A stretch of 64,000 bases of DNA from Kribbella amoyensis (GTDB lineage: Bacteria; Actinomycetota; Actinomycetes; Propionibacteriales; Kribbellaceae). The position numbers and the translations under genes are program-made. This document shows, one piece after another, positions 8,015-15,879 of the stretch; position 1 is the first letter of the stretch; the number at the start of each line of letters is the position of its first letter. The DNA lies in assembly GCF_007828865.1 (NCBI RefSeq), contig NZ_VIVK01000001.1, positions 248,001 to 312,000 of the forward strand, written 5' to 3'. Below the pieces are notes generated by a model that was given only the letters and a program-made list of their open reading frames with translations, made no database searches and was not told where the DNA came from.

Positions 8015-8971
8015 TCAGCGGGGCGACTGCTGGGTGGTCGGAGTCGGCACCGGGATGCTGACGTTGCCGTTCTGCGGGATCACCATGAACTGGATCTTGC
8101 CCGACTCGATCGCGGATTTCAGCAGGTAGCCGTTCGACCCGAGCAGCGCGACCTGCTGCTTGACCGACAGCAGCTCGACGTTGACCTGCTGGTTCTTCTG
8201 CTCCTGCGCCTGCTTGGCGAGCTCGGCGCGCTGCTTGGCCTCGAGGCCGTCGATGATGCCCTTGTCCAGCGGCGTCGGCTTCTGGACCGTGAAGGACAGC
8301 TCGCCGCAGGCGTTGTCGCCCTTGTACGACGGGCCGCAGAAGTAGTCACCGCCGACGGCCGCGGGCAGCAGCCGGGTGAACTCCTTGGCGGCCGCGGCCT
8401 GGAACGCCGACTTCTTCGCCTCGTTGTTGTAGAGCTCGGCCCAGTTGTAGTTGGTGCCGACCGCGACCAGCGCCCGGTCGATCTGCGGCCGGAAGTACGA
8501 CTGCAGCATCGCGTTCCAGCCGCGGTCCTCGTACGCCTCGGTCTTCAGGCCGATCCGCTCGTGGAAGGACCGCAGCACCTCCTGGTCCCGGTTCAGGGTG
8601 AAGTACACCTGGACCCGGACGCCGAGCCGGACGTTGTCCTTGCTCACCACGGTGACCTCGTCGGCGTTGTCGGTGTCCGCGCCGGCGCCGCCGATGATGT
8701 ACGAGCGCTGGTCGATCGGGTACGGGTACACCGTGTCGCCCGGGCCGATCAGCTTGTTCGTCGAGCCCGGCGGGACGACCGACTTGAACTTCTTGTCCTC
8801 GACGATGCCGCCGCCGTAGTGCAGGCCGATCTTGTTCGCGTCCGTGTCGGCGAAGTTGAACAGGTTGAACAGCACGATGATGAACACGACCAGCAGGATC
8901 AGCCCGCCGATCAGCTTGCCCTTCACCCCGCCGGTCTTCTTGATCGCGGACGGGGTCCCCAGCTTGGCCAT
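8015..8971 (-). CDS. SPFH / band 7 domain membrane protein
   Basis: A 318-residue protein with a short basic cytoplasmic N-terminus, one transmembrane helix (about 20-39, GLILLVVFIIVLFNLF) and an SPFH domain (about 60-235), followed by a charged coiled coil (KQRAELAKQAQEQKNQQVNV). A cysteine pair (YFCGP ... NACGEL) lies near residues 211-223. SPFH proteins oligomerise into membrane scaffolds. The ATG at 8971 overlaps the stop of the upstream small membrane protein gene by one base (TGATG), which fixes the start and implies coupled translation; the longer open frame upstream is that neighbour in another frame. The specific role is not known. Confidence 0.8.
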   Translation of the reverse strand: MAKLGTPSAIKKTGGVKGKLIGGLILLVVFIIVLFNLFNFADTDANKIGLHYGGGIVEDKKFKSVVPPGSTNKLIGPGDTVYPYPIDQRSYIIGGAGADTDNADEVTVVSKDNVRLGVRVQVYFTLNRDQEVLRSFHERIGLKTEAYEDRGWNAMLQSYFRPQIDRALVAVGTNYNWAELYNNEAKKSAFQAAAAKEFTRLLPAAVGGDYFCGPSYKGDNACGELSFTVQKPTPLDKGIIDGLEAKQRAELAKQAQEQKNQQVNVELLSVKQQVALLGSNGYLLKSAIESGKIQFMVIPQNGNVSIPVPTPTTQQSPR

Positions 8972-9261
8972 CAGGTGTCGAGCTCCTTGCGTTCGGTCAG
9001 CCGCCGGATGTCGGCGAGCGTCAGGTCGGCGGTCAGCGCGACGTCGCGCGGGACCGACGGATGCGAGCTGAGCGTACGCAGGCCCTGCTCGGCAGCCGCG
9101 ACCGCCTTCTCCAGCGCCCTGACCTCCTGGACCAGTTGCTTGCTCTCGCTGGTCAGTTCGGAGACAGCGCGCTCGGCGTCGACGGCCCGGCGGTACGACG
9201 ACCACGCGAACCAGGCGGTTCCGATCAGCAGGAGCAGCACGGGCAAACCAAGCCGGATCAT
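8971..9261 (-). CDS. Small membrane-anchored coiled-coil protein
   Basis: 96 residues: an N-terminal transmembrane helix (LGLPVLLLLIGTAWFAW, about 4-21), then a heptad-like helical stretch (DAERAVSELTSESKQLVQEV and onward to about residue 65) and a polar end. No family recognised. Its stop overlaps the start of the SPFH gene by one base, so the two are made together; a partner or adaptor of the SPFH scaffold is a reasonable inference. It is the first gene of the minus-strand unit; the 310 bp upstream of it hold the plus-strand small-RNA candidate. Confidence 0.7.
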   Translation of the reverse strand: MIRLGLPVLLLLIGTAWFAWSSYRRAVDAERAVSELTSESKQLVQEVRALEKAVAAAEQGLRTLSSHPSVPRDVALTADLTLADIRRLTERKELDT

Positions 9262-9310
9262 GTCCCCATGGGATCACGGATCCGGCCTGTTCACCGGCGG
9301 CGAAAACTGG

Positions 9311-9339
9311 TTGAAGGCGATCGGGCCGGGAGATAGGTT
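9311..9339 (+). promoter_or_regulatory. Candidate promoter of the small-RNA locus
   Basis: TTGAAG at 9311-9316 and TAGGTT at 9334-9339, 17 bases apart. The -35 box shares four of six positions with TTGACA and the -10 box follows the TAnnnT pattern of actinobacterial promoters. Transcription would begin near 9346. It faces no annotated plus-strand gene, only the structured terminator-ended segment. Weak evidence without the RNA data. Confidence 0.35.
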
Positions 9340-9345
9340 TTCAGT

Positions 9346-9553
9346 ACACGCGAAGGGAGGTGGTCCAACGCATGAATTGCTATCGGACTCGTGAGGTGGC
9401 GGCGGGCTGACCGCCAACCACTGAAGTCAAGTGGGCAAGTGGTCGGCAATCCAACGCCAGCCACCGGACCCGCAGGCAGTCAGGAAAGTCCGCCTGACCC
9501 AGCGTTCGGCCACCCGGTCGTGTCTCTGGAAGTGTCTGCGGGTCTCTTTTTTT
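9346..9553 (+). ncRNA. Candidate structured small RNA with intrinsic terminator
   Basis: A plus-strand segment in a 310-bp gap ends with a classical intrinsic terminator: GACCCGCAG (9467-9475) pairs with CTGCGGGTC (9536-9544), directly followed by TCTTTTTTT (9545-9553). A perfect inner hairpin GTCAGG/CCTGAC (9479-9484, 9493-9498) lies within it. Upstream, GTGG..GGC pairs with GCC..CCAC (9439-9465), and GGCGG/CCGCC flank 9398-9415. No plus-strand gene follows; the next gene (tetR) runs the other way, so this is not its attenuator. I match it to no known RNA family. A 12-codon open frame with a good ribosome site lies near its 5' end. Confidence 0.4.
9372..9410 (+). CDS. Possible 12-residue peptide inside the small-RNA candidate
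   Basis: ATG at 9372 preceded by GGGAGGTGG (9355-9363, 8 bases away) opens a frame for MNCYRTREVAAG and then TGA. The ribosome site is among the best in the window. It could be a leader peptide or part of a dual-function RNA, but no downstream gene exists for it to attenuate. Very short, so chance is likely. Confidence 0.2.
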   Translation: MNCYRTREVAAG

Positions 9554-9571
9554 GCCCGGCTCCGGGCCCGG

Positions 9572-10282
9572 TCACTCGGCCGGCGGGCAGTCCAGGCCGA
9601 GCGCCTCGCCGATCTCCCGCAGCTGCGCCTCGAAGTACGCGCCGGCGTCTTCGAGGGCCCAGTGCAACTGCCCGAAGACCTCCATGCAGATCAGCCCGTA
9701 CAGCCGGGTCCAGTAGTTCAGCGCCAGGTACACCGCGCCGGCCGGAATCCCGTCGAAGAAGTCCGACTTCTCCCGGAGCTGCTCGACCAGGACCGGGCCG
9801 AGGTCCTCGTCCGGCGGACTCGGGAACGGCTGCTGGTGGTACACCTGCGCGACCAGGTCCTTGAACACGGCCCCGAACCGCATCGCGGCCTGGTGGCTCT
9901 CGGTCAGCTCGTGCCGCTCGTCGTCGAGATTCGGCACCGGCGCCCCGAACAGCAGCCCGAACTCGGCCGGATGCGCCAGCGCCCAGTCGCGCAGCCCGCC
10001 GGCCACCAGGAACAGCTGCTCGCCCAGGTCCTCGCTGGTGTCGCGGGCCTGCTCCAGGTACTCGGTGAGGTCGCCGTACAGGTCGGCGATCAGCGCGCTG
10101 ACCAGGTCGTCGTGGCTGCCGAAGTACCGGTACAGCGCGGGAGCGCTGAGGCCGAGCTCACGGGCGACCGCCCGCAGACCGACCGCCTGGGCGCCGCCTT
10201 CGACCAGCAGTTTGCGCGCCGCGACCTTGATCTCCACGACCGTCGCGGCCCGTTGCCGGTCCCGCCGGGTGCCGAGTTCCAC
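9572..10282 (-). CDS. TetR-family regulator, divergent from MMPL exporter
   Basis: 236 residues from the GTG at 10282, placed 5 bases after AAGGAAGG; the open frame runs 16 codons further up into the operator region. The HTH is VGLRAVARELGLSAPALYRY followed by FGSHDDLVSALI, and the C-terminal domain (ALAHPAEFGLLFGAPVP and onward) is the TetR C-terminal fold common next to exporters. It is divergent from the MMPL gene with a two-site operator between them (10323-10353), so it most likely represses both itself and the exporter and is released by an exported compound. Confidence 0.85.
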   Translation of the reverse strand: MELGTRRDRQRAATVVEIKVAARKLLVEGGAQAVGLRAVARELGLSAPALYRYFGSHDDLVSALIADLYGDLTEYLEQARDTSEDLGEQLFLVAGGLRDWALAHPAEFGLLFGAPVPNLDDERHELTESHQAAMRFGAVFKDLVAQVYHQQPFPSPPDEDLGPVLVEQLREKSDFFDGIPAGAVYLALNYWTRLYGLICMEVFGQLHWALEDAGAYFEAQLREIGEALGLDCPPAE

Positions 10283-10322
10283 ACTCACCTTCCTTGACAA
10301 CTGCACGGGCTCGCCGCCTAGA

Positions 10323-10353
10323 GTGAACACCGTTAACTGTTAACACCGTTCAC
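10323..10353. promoter_or_regulatory. Double TetR operator between tetR and MMPL gene
   Basis: Symmetric about base 10338: outer arms GTGAAC (10323-10328) and GTTCAC (10348-10353), inner arms GTTAAC (10332-10337) and GTTAAC (10339-10344), with ACC spacers. It can be read as two overlapping pseudo-palindromes of the form GTnAAC-ACC-GTTnAC. It sits in the shared divergent promoter region, 41 bp from each start codon, a typical place for repression of both genes. Confidence 0.7.
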
Positions 10354-10394
10354 CCTTGCGACCACTGTTCAATGTACCGCTCTGGGGAGGGTTC

Positions 10395-12590
10395 GTGTTC
10401 GAGAAGCTCGGCCGGTTCGGGTACCGGCGCCGTCGGCTGGTGCTCGCCCTGACCGGGGTCTTCGTGATCGCCGCGGTCGTCTGGGGGACCGGCGTGTTCG
10501 GCTCCCTGGCCAACGGCGGCTTCGAGGCGCCCGACACCGAGGCGGCCCGCGCCGTCCGGACCATCGAGCAGACCGTCGGCCGGACCGGGACCGACGTGAT
10601 CGTGCTCTACCGGGACCCCGCGCGGACCGTCGCGGACCCGGGCTTCCGGCAAGGAGTCGAGCAGCATCTCGCGGGCCTGCCGACGACCGATGTGGTCCGC
10701 ACCTCGACGTACTGGAGCACCCGCTCCCCCGCGTTCGTGTCGAAGGACCAGCACTCGACGTACGCCGTGGTCACGCTGACCGGCGCGGATCCGGAGGAGC
10801 GGCTGAGCGCGTTCCACCGGATCGACGACCGGCTCCGGCAGGCCCCGGCCGGGCTGGACGTCAAGGTCGGCGGTGAAGTGGCCGTGTTCGACGAGGTGAA
10901 CACGCAGACCGAGCACGACATCGTCCAGGCCGAGTCGATCTCGCTGCCGATCGTGCTGGTCCTGCTGGTCGTCGTGTTCGGCGGCCTGGTCGCGGCCGGC
11001 CTGCCGCTGTTCGTCGGCGGACTCGCGATCCTCGGCGCGTTCGTCGTCCTGCGCGCGCTGAGCACGTTCACCGACGTGTCGATCTTCTCGATCAACATCG
11101 TCACGATGATCGGTCTCGGCCTGGCGATCGACTACGCGCTGTTCATCGTCACCCGGTTCCGCGAGCAACTCGCGGCCGGCGACGACGTCGAGAGCGCGCT
11201 GGTCACCACGATGAGCACGGCCGGCCGGACGGTCGCCTTCTCCGGGATCACGGTCGGCGTGGCGATCTCGAGCCTGGTGCTGTTCCCGGTGATGTTCCTG
11301 CGCTCGATGGCGTACGGCGGGGCCGCGGCGGTCCTGGTCGCGATGGTCGCCGCGTTGACCGCGTTGCCCGCACTGCTCGCCGTGCTGGGTCATCGGGTGA
11401 ACAAGCTGAGGCTGCCCTGGCTCTCGCGAAGCACCGGTCCCGCGGCGGAGCACGGCGCGTGGTACCGGCTCGCGCACAGCGTGATGCGGCGCCCGGTGCG
11501 GTACGTGGTGATCCTGGTTCCGTTGCTGCTGATCCTCGGAATCCCTTTCCTGCAAGCGCAACTGGGCGGGGTCGACCATCGCGCGTTGCCGGCCGGTGCG
11601 ACCAGCCGGACCGTCACGGAGACGCTGCAGTCGGACTTCGCCGGTGCGGGTGGTTCCGAGGTCCTGGTGGCTGTGCGGTTCGCGACGCCGCCTGCCGATC
11701 CCGCGGCCGCGCTCGCGCCGTACATCGGTCGGTTGCAGCAGGTGGGCGAGGTCGAGGACGTCCGGCTCGGTGGATACAAGGACGGCGTCGCGTCGGTCGT
11801 CGTGCACACCCACTACACCGCGCAGGAGCTCCCGGCTCGCGACGTGGTGAAGGGGGTCCGCGCGATCGATCCGCCCGCGGGGACGTCGGCCGAGGTCGGC
11901 GGCGAGACCGCTGCGCTGATGGACCTGCTGCACGTCCTGGCCGAGCGGACGCCGTGGATGGCCGGGTTCATCATCGTGATCACGTTCGTCCTGCTGTTCG
12001 TTGCCTTCGGCTCCGTCGTACTGCCGGCCAAGGCGTTGCTGATGAACGTGCTGTCGCTGTCGGCGTCGTTCGGCGCGATGGTGTGGATCTTCCAGGACGG
12101 CAACCTGTCCGGGCTGCTCGACTTCACCCCGGCCGGGTTCCTGGACGCGACGAACCCGGTGCTGTTGTTCGCCGTCCTGTTCGGGTTGTCGATGGACTAC
12201 GAGGTGTTCCTGCTCAGCCGGATCCGGGAGGAGTACGACCGGACCGGCGACAACACCCGCGCCGTGGCCCTCGGGCTGCAGCGCACCGGCGGGATCATCA
12301 CCAGCGCGGCGTTGCTGCTGATCATCGTGGTGGCCGCGTTCGCGACCTCGGGCATCGTGTTCGTGAAGATGATCGGAGTGGGGCTGGTGATCGCGATCCT
12401 GCTCGACGCGACCGTGGTCCGCGCGCTGCTGGTGCCCGCGACGATGCGGCTGCTCGGCCGGGCGAACTGGTGGGCGCCGGCGCCGCTGGCGAAGTGGTGG
12501 CAGCGGCACGGCTTCCGCGAGTCGGGCGAGCCCGCTCAGGGTTGGAGCCGGACCAGCTCCCACGCGGAGGACGAGTTGGCCCGGCGGTAG
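10395..12590 (+). CDS. MMPL/RND-family transporter
   Basis: A 731-residue exporter with the MMPL architecture: an N-terminal helix (RLVLALTGVFVIAAVVWGTG), an extracytoplasmic domain, five to six helices with the family motif GLGLAIDYALFIVTRFREQL, then a second copy after residue 370 with GLSMDYEVFLLSRIREEYDR. These GLAIDYxLF and GLSMDYEVF motifs carry the proton-relay Asp-Tyr pairs of the family. Start taken at the GTG after GGGGAGGG; a TTG 13 codons upstream is less likely. Probably proton-driven export of a lipid or hydrophobic drug, regulated by the divergent TetR. Its last 55 bp overlap the 3' end of pdxH on the other strand. Confidence 0.85.
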   Translation: MFEKLGRFGYRRRRLVLALTGVFVIAAVVWGTGVFGSLANGGFEAPDTEAARAVRTIEQTVGRTGTDVIVLYRDPARTVADPGFRQGVEQHLAGLPTTDVVRTSTYWSTRSPAFVSKDQHSTYAVVTLTGADPEERLSAFHRIDDRLRQAPAGLDVKVGGEVAVFDEVNTQTEHDIVQAESISLPIVLVLLVVVFGGLVAAGLPLFVGGLAILGAFVVLRALSTFTDVSIFSINIVTMIGLGLAIDYALFIVTRFREQLAAGDDVESALVTTMSTAGRTVAFSGITVGVAISSLVLFPVMFLRSMAYGGAAAVLVAMVAALTALPALLAVLGHRVNKLRLPWLSRSTGPAAEHGAWYRLAHSVMRRPVRYVVILVPLLLILGIPFLQAQLGGVDHRALPAGATSRTVTETLQSDFAGAGGSEVLVAVRFATPPADPAAALAPYIGRLQQVGEVEDVRLGGYKDGVASVVVHTHYTAQELPARDVVKGVRAIDPPAGTSAEVGGETAALMDLLHVLAERTPWMAGFIIVITFVLLFVAFGSVVLPAKALLMNVLSLSASFGAMVWIFQDGNLSGLLDFTPAGFLDATNPVLLFAVLFGLSMDYEVFLLSRIREEYDRTGDNTRAVALGLQRTGGIITSAALLLIIVVAAFATSGIVFVKMIGVGLVIAILLDATVVRALLVPATMRLLGRANWWAPAPLAKWWQRHGFRESGEPAQGWSRTSSHAEDELARR

Positions 12591-13180
12591 GCCAGCCGGT
12601 CGTGCAACCGGCCGACGCGGCCCTGCCAGAACTCGAACGCGGCCGGCTCGATCCGGTAACCACCCCAGAAGTACGGGGCGGTGATCTCGGTTCCCTCGGG
12701 CCACTGCCGCTCGTACGACTCGTACTGCAGGTCGAGCTCCTCACGGGACTCGACCGGCTGGGACTGCTGCGAGGCCCAGGCCCCGAGCTGGGACTCGCGG
12801 GGCCGGCTCGCGAAGTACGCGTCGACCTCTTCGGCCGGGAGCTTGGTGGCGGTGCCTTCGACGCGGACCTGGCGCTCCATCGCGTGCCACGGGAAGACCA
12901 GTGCACAGGCCGGGTTCGCGGCGAGGTCGTCCGCCTTGCGGGACTGCTGATTGGTGTAGAAGACGAAGCCGCGCTCGTCCAGGCCCTTCAGCAGGACTGT
13001 CCGGGCCGACGGCTTGCCCTCGGCATCGACCGTGGCGAGCACCATCGCATTCGGCTCGGTCAGGCCCGCCTCGGTGGCCTGGGCGAGCCACACGCCGAAC
13101 TGCTTGACCGGATCCGCGTCGACCTGGCTCTCGAGGAGTTCACCGAGGCCGTACGTCTGCCGCATCTCTGCAAGGTCCAC
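12536..13180 (-). CDS. pdxH: Pyridoxamine 5'-phosphate oxidase
   Basis: A 214-residue FMN flavoprotein that oxidises pyridoxamine or pyridoxine 5'-phosphate to PLP. Characteristic segments are MRQTYGLGELLESQVDADP, NAMVLATVDAEGKPSARTVL, KGLDERGFVFYTNQQSRKA (FMN binding), and the C-terminal WQGRVGRLHDRLAYRR with the substrate-binding Arg-Leu-His-Asp-Arg. The start is placed at the GTG (13180) giving VDLAEMRQTYGL; an ATG five codons later is equally possible because neither has a strong ribosome site. The gene converges on the MMPL gene with a 55-bp tail overlap. A membrane-protein gene lies 10 bp upstream on the same strand. Confidence 0.9.
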   Translation of the reverse strand: MDLAEMRQTYGLGELLESQVDADPVKQFGVWLAQATEAGLTEPNAMVLATVDAEGKPSARTVLLKGLDERGFVFYTNQQSRKADDLAANPACALVFPWHAMERQVRVEGTATKLPAEEVDAYFASRPRESQLGAWASQQSQPVESREELDLQYESYERQWPEGTEITAPYFWGGYRIEPAAFEFWQGRVGRLHDRLAYRRANSSSAWELVRLQP

Positions 13181-13190
13181 AGAGTCGAGA

Positions 13191-13763
13191 TTAGTACGGT
13201 CGCTGCTGCTGACCTGGCCCGTGCGGAGGTTGACCCGGCTGGCCCTGGTAGGGCTGGGTCGGCCACGGACCGGCCTGCTGTTGCGGCTGGCCGGGATAGC
13301 CGCCGTAGCGGTTCGGCGTGTCCTGGAGCTGCTGCGGGCGGCGCGTGTCGGAGACCCAGCGAGCGATCCCGGCGATGAGCAGGAGGACGCCGACGAAGAT
13401 GAGCGAGCCATCGAAGAACAGGTAACCCGGAAGCGGTCTGCTGCCCGGGACCTTGAACAGCTCCATCAGGTCGAACGCGGTCCTCGGTGGCAGCAACTGG
13501 GTGGCCAGCCCGACCACGCCCATCAGCGCCCCGGCACCGACCAGGACACCGGCCCCGATCGGCCGCACCGCGACCAGCAGCCCGACGACCACGGCGACGG
13601 CCAGCAGGAGCGCGAGCCAGGGCAGGCTCTTGACCAGATCGGTCTCGAGTCGGACGGCGCGGGTCACGGCCAGCCGAGTCCCGGCGTACGAGACAGCGGT
13701 CGTCGCCACCCAGCCGGCCACGACACCGACGACCACACCGAGGAGCGGGTTCGGTTTGCTCAT
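13191..13763 (-). CDS. Four-helix membrane protein with Gln/Pro/Gly-rich tail
   Basis: 190 residues from the ATG at 13763 (MSKPNPLLGVVVGVVAGW); the longer frame upstream is rejected because of atypical composition. About four transmembrane helices (near 7-27, 44-62, 66-88 and 113-133) are followed by a polar tail rich in Gln, Pro, Gly and Tyr (from about residue 140). I do not recognise a family. It lies 10 bp upstream of pdxH on the same strand and may be co-transcribed, without an obvious functional tie. It is divergent from citrate synthase with a 97-bp gap. Confidence 0.7.
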   Translation of the reverse strand: MSKPNPLLGVVVGVVAGWVATTAVSYAGTRLAVTRAVRLETDLVKSLPWLALLLAVAVVVGLLVAVRPIGAGVLVGAGALMGVVGLATQLLPPRTAFDLMELFKVPGSRPLPGYLFFDGSLIFVGVLLLIAGIARWVSDTRRPQQLQDTPNRYGGYPGQPQQQAGPWPTQPYQGQPGQPPHGPGQQQRPY

Positions 13764-13860
13764 GCCGATGAGCGTAGACCGCCAGGCGGTCACGGGTCTG
13801 TCGGCGCGGTGAGGCGGCGAACTATGCTGCCTGGGCGCCTGACGGACACAGAGGAGTGGC

Positions 13861-14973
13861 ATGTCGGATCCGAAAACCGAAGTTCAGCACGGTCTCGAGG
13901 GGGTCGTCGCGTTCGACACTCAGATCGCCGAGCCGGACAAGGAGGGGTCGGCACTGCGCTATCGCGGCGTCGACATCGAGGATCTGGTCGGCCGGGTGCC
14001 GTTCGAGAACGTCTGGGGCCTGCTGGTGGACGGCGCGTTCACCCCGGGCCTGCCGCCGGCCGAACCGTTCCCGCTGCCGGTACACACCGGTGACGTCCGG
14101 GTCGACGTGCAGTCCGCGCTCGCCATGCTCGCCCCGGCCTGGGGACTGCGGCCGCTGTACGACATCGACGACACGCAGGCCCGCGAGGACCTGTCCCGCG
14201 CCGCGGTGATGGCGCTGTCGTACGTCGCCCAGGCAGCTCGTGGCATCGGGCAACCAATGGTGCCGCAGCGCGAGGTGGACAAGGCGAAGACGATCACCGA
14301 GCGGTTCATGATCCGCTGGCGTGGTGAGCCCGACCCGAAGCATGTGCAGGCGGTCGACGCGTACTGGACGTCCGCGGCCGAGCACGGCATGAACGCCTCC
14401 ACGTTCACCGCCCGGGTGATCGCCTCGACCGGTGCCGACGTCGCGGCCGCGCTGTCCGGTGCGGTCGGCGCGATGTCCGGCCCGCTGCACGGCGGCGCCC
14501 CGGCCCGGGTGCTGACGATGATCGAGGGTGTGGAGAAGAGCGGCGACGCCCGCGCGTACGTGAAGGGCCTGCTGGACCAGGGTGAGCGGCTGATGGGCTT
14601 CGGGCACCGGGTGTACCGGGCCGAAGATCCGCGGGCCCGGGTGCTGCGGCGGACGGCGCGGGAGCTGGGCGCACCGCGGTACGCAGTGGCCGAGGCGCTG
14701 GAGCAGGCCGCGCTGACCGAGCTGCGCGAGCGCCGGCCGGACCGGGTGCTGGAGACGAACGTCGAGTTCTGGGCCGCGATCGTGCTCGACTTCGCCGAGG
14801 TCCCGCCGCCGATGTTCACCTCCATGTTCACCTGTGCGCGGACCGCGGGCTGGAGCGCGCACGTGCTGGAGCAGAAGCGCACCGGCCGGCTGATCCGCCC
14901 GTCCGCGATCTACTCCGGCCCGGCGACCCGCCCGGCCACCTCGATCGAGGGCTGGAACCCGGACTGGGCCTGA
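13861..14973 (+). CDS. citA: Citrate synthase (second type)
   Basis: 370 residues, condensing oxaloacetate with acetyl-CoA. The catalytic region shows SGPLHGGAPARVLTMI (His), MGFGHRVYRAEDPRARVL (His) and, near the end, MFTSMFTCARTAGWSAHVLE with IRPSAIYSGP. Length and short N-terminus (GLEGVVAFDTQIAEPDKEG) match the actinobacterial CitA/citrate synthase 2 group rather than the 430-residue hexameric GltA type. The ATG follows AGAGGAG by 5-6 bases. A strong hairpin 11 bases past the stop probably terminates it. Some relatives act on propionyl-CoA as methylcitrate synthase, but no prp genes are near. Confidence 0.9.
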   Translation: MSDPKTEVQHGLEGVVAFDTQIAEPDKEGSALRYRGVDIEDLVGRVPFENVWGLLVDGAFTPGLPPAEPFPLPVHTGDVRVDVQSALAMLAPAWGLRPLYDIDDTQAREDLSRAAVMALSYVAQAARGIGQPMVPQREVDKAKTITERFMIRWRGEPDPKHVQAVDAYWTSAAEHGMNASTFTARVIASTGADVAAALSGAVGAMSGPLHGGAPARVLTMIEGVEKSGDARAYVKGLLDQGERLMGFGHRVYRAEDPRARVLRRTARELGAPRYAVAEALEQAALTELRERRPDRVLETNVEFWAAIVLDFAEVPPPMFTSMFTCARTAGWSAHVLEQKRTGRLIRPSAIYSGPATRPATSIEGWNPDWA

Positions 14974-15776
14974 CGCCCCGCTTGCACCGGCCGGTCGCCA
15001 CTCGGTGACCGGCCGGTGCGCTGTTTGTACTGCCGGCTGAAGTACGGCACGTCGGTGTACCCGAGCGCGGCCGCCGTCTGGGTCACGGTCATCCCGGTCT
15101 CGGTGAGCAGCTGGTGGGCCCGGTCGATGCGGGCCTGGATCACGTACTGCGCCGGGGACATGCCGTGCTGACCGACGAACCGCCGGGTGAACTGGGCCCG
15201 GGACAGCGCGGCGCTGCTAGCCATCTCGGCCACACTCCAGTCGCGGCCCGGGTCCTGCCGGATCAGCTGCGCCACCTCGTCGATCGCGGTGTCCGTCGCT
15301 CCCCTGCCGCCCCCGGTCGCGGCCTCCCAGAGACTGCACAGCAACTGCTCCAGACAGAGCTCGGCCTGTCGTCTTCCCAGCGCGTCCTCCCGCCGGTACG
15401 CCACGTCCGACGCCTTCGCGAGTGCGCCGAGCAGCACGCGATCCGCCACGTCGCACCAGCGGTCGGCCGGTACGACGGAACTCGGCGGCAGCGGGTCCTT
15501 CGGCCGGAAGTGCATCCCGAAGACGAGGAGACGGCGGCGCGGGTCGTGGTACGCGGAGGGCGCGTCGCCGGGCGCGAACACGGCGCAGGCCCCGGGAGCC
15601 AGCTCGCGCGTCCGGCCGTCGAGGTGCAGCCGGCCGATGCCGTCGAGCACGCACCAGAGCAGGTACTCGGACAACGGCTGCGACACCCAGGACCAGCCCG
15701 GCTCGCACCGCCAGAACGTCGGCGGTGACACCAGCTCGAGCGCGATCGGCTCACCCGCGGCCGGGCCGCGCGTCAA
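14910..15776 (-). CDS. AraC-family regulator with cupin-type sensor domain
   Basis: 288 residues. The N-terminal half is an AraC cupin-like ligand domain (PLSEYLLWCVLDGIGRLHLD, ELAPGACAVFAPGDAPSAYH). The C-terminal half has two HTHs: WSVAEMASSAALSRAQFTRR and TVTQTAAALGYTDVPYFSRQ, ending in the usual KQRTGRSP. The start is uncertain: TTG at 15776 has GGAG 8 bases upstream, and a GTG 15 codons later is possible. It diverges from the phytanoyl-CoA dioxygenase-like gene, its likely target; actinomycete AraC genes next to PhyH genes usually respond to small sugars or metabolites. Its last 64 bp run antisense into citA, past a natural-looking C-terminus. Confidence 0.85.
   Translation of the reverse strand: MTRGPAAGEPIALELVSPPTFWRCEPGWSWVSQPLSEYLLWCVLDGIGRLHLDGRTRELAPGACAVFAPGDAPSAYHDPRRRLLVFGMHFRPKDPLPPSSVVPADRWCDVADRVLLGALAKASDVAYRREDALGRRQAELCLEQLLCSLWEAATGGGRGATDTAIDEVAQLIRQDPGRDWSVAEMASSAALSRAQFTRRFVGQHGMSPAQYVIQARIDRAHQLLTETGMTVTQTAAALGYTDVPYFSRQYKQRTGRSPSGDRPVQAGRQAQSGFQPSIEVAGRVAGPE
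14984..15019. terminator. Long hairpin after citA, lying inside the araC 3' coding region
   Basis: GCACCGGCCGGTC (14984-14996) pairs exactly with GACCGGCCGGTGC (15007-15019), and two or three further pairs close a 4-base loop (ACTC). There is no U-run, as is common in actinomycete terminators. It starts 11 bases after the citA stop. The same bases encode the C-terminal RTGRSPSGDRPVQ of the opposing AraC protein. Confidence 0.65.
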
Positions 15777-15879
15777 AAGCTCAACTCCATGCGTGCTTCC
15801 TCCGTCGCCCTGACAGCCTTGTCAACCTGACACTAGCTGTGGTGCTGAGCCGATGAGCAGGGTCTGGGCGGAGGTTGGG

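Noticed and set aside
9483..9492. GGAAAGTCCG, the RNase P RNA core word
   Set aside because: The rest of the RNase P secondary structure is missing and the transcript would end about 60 bases later, far too short.
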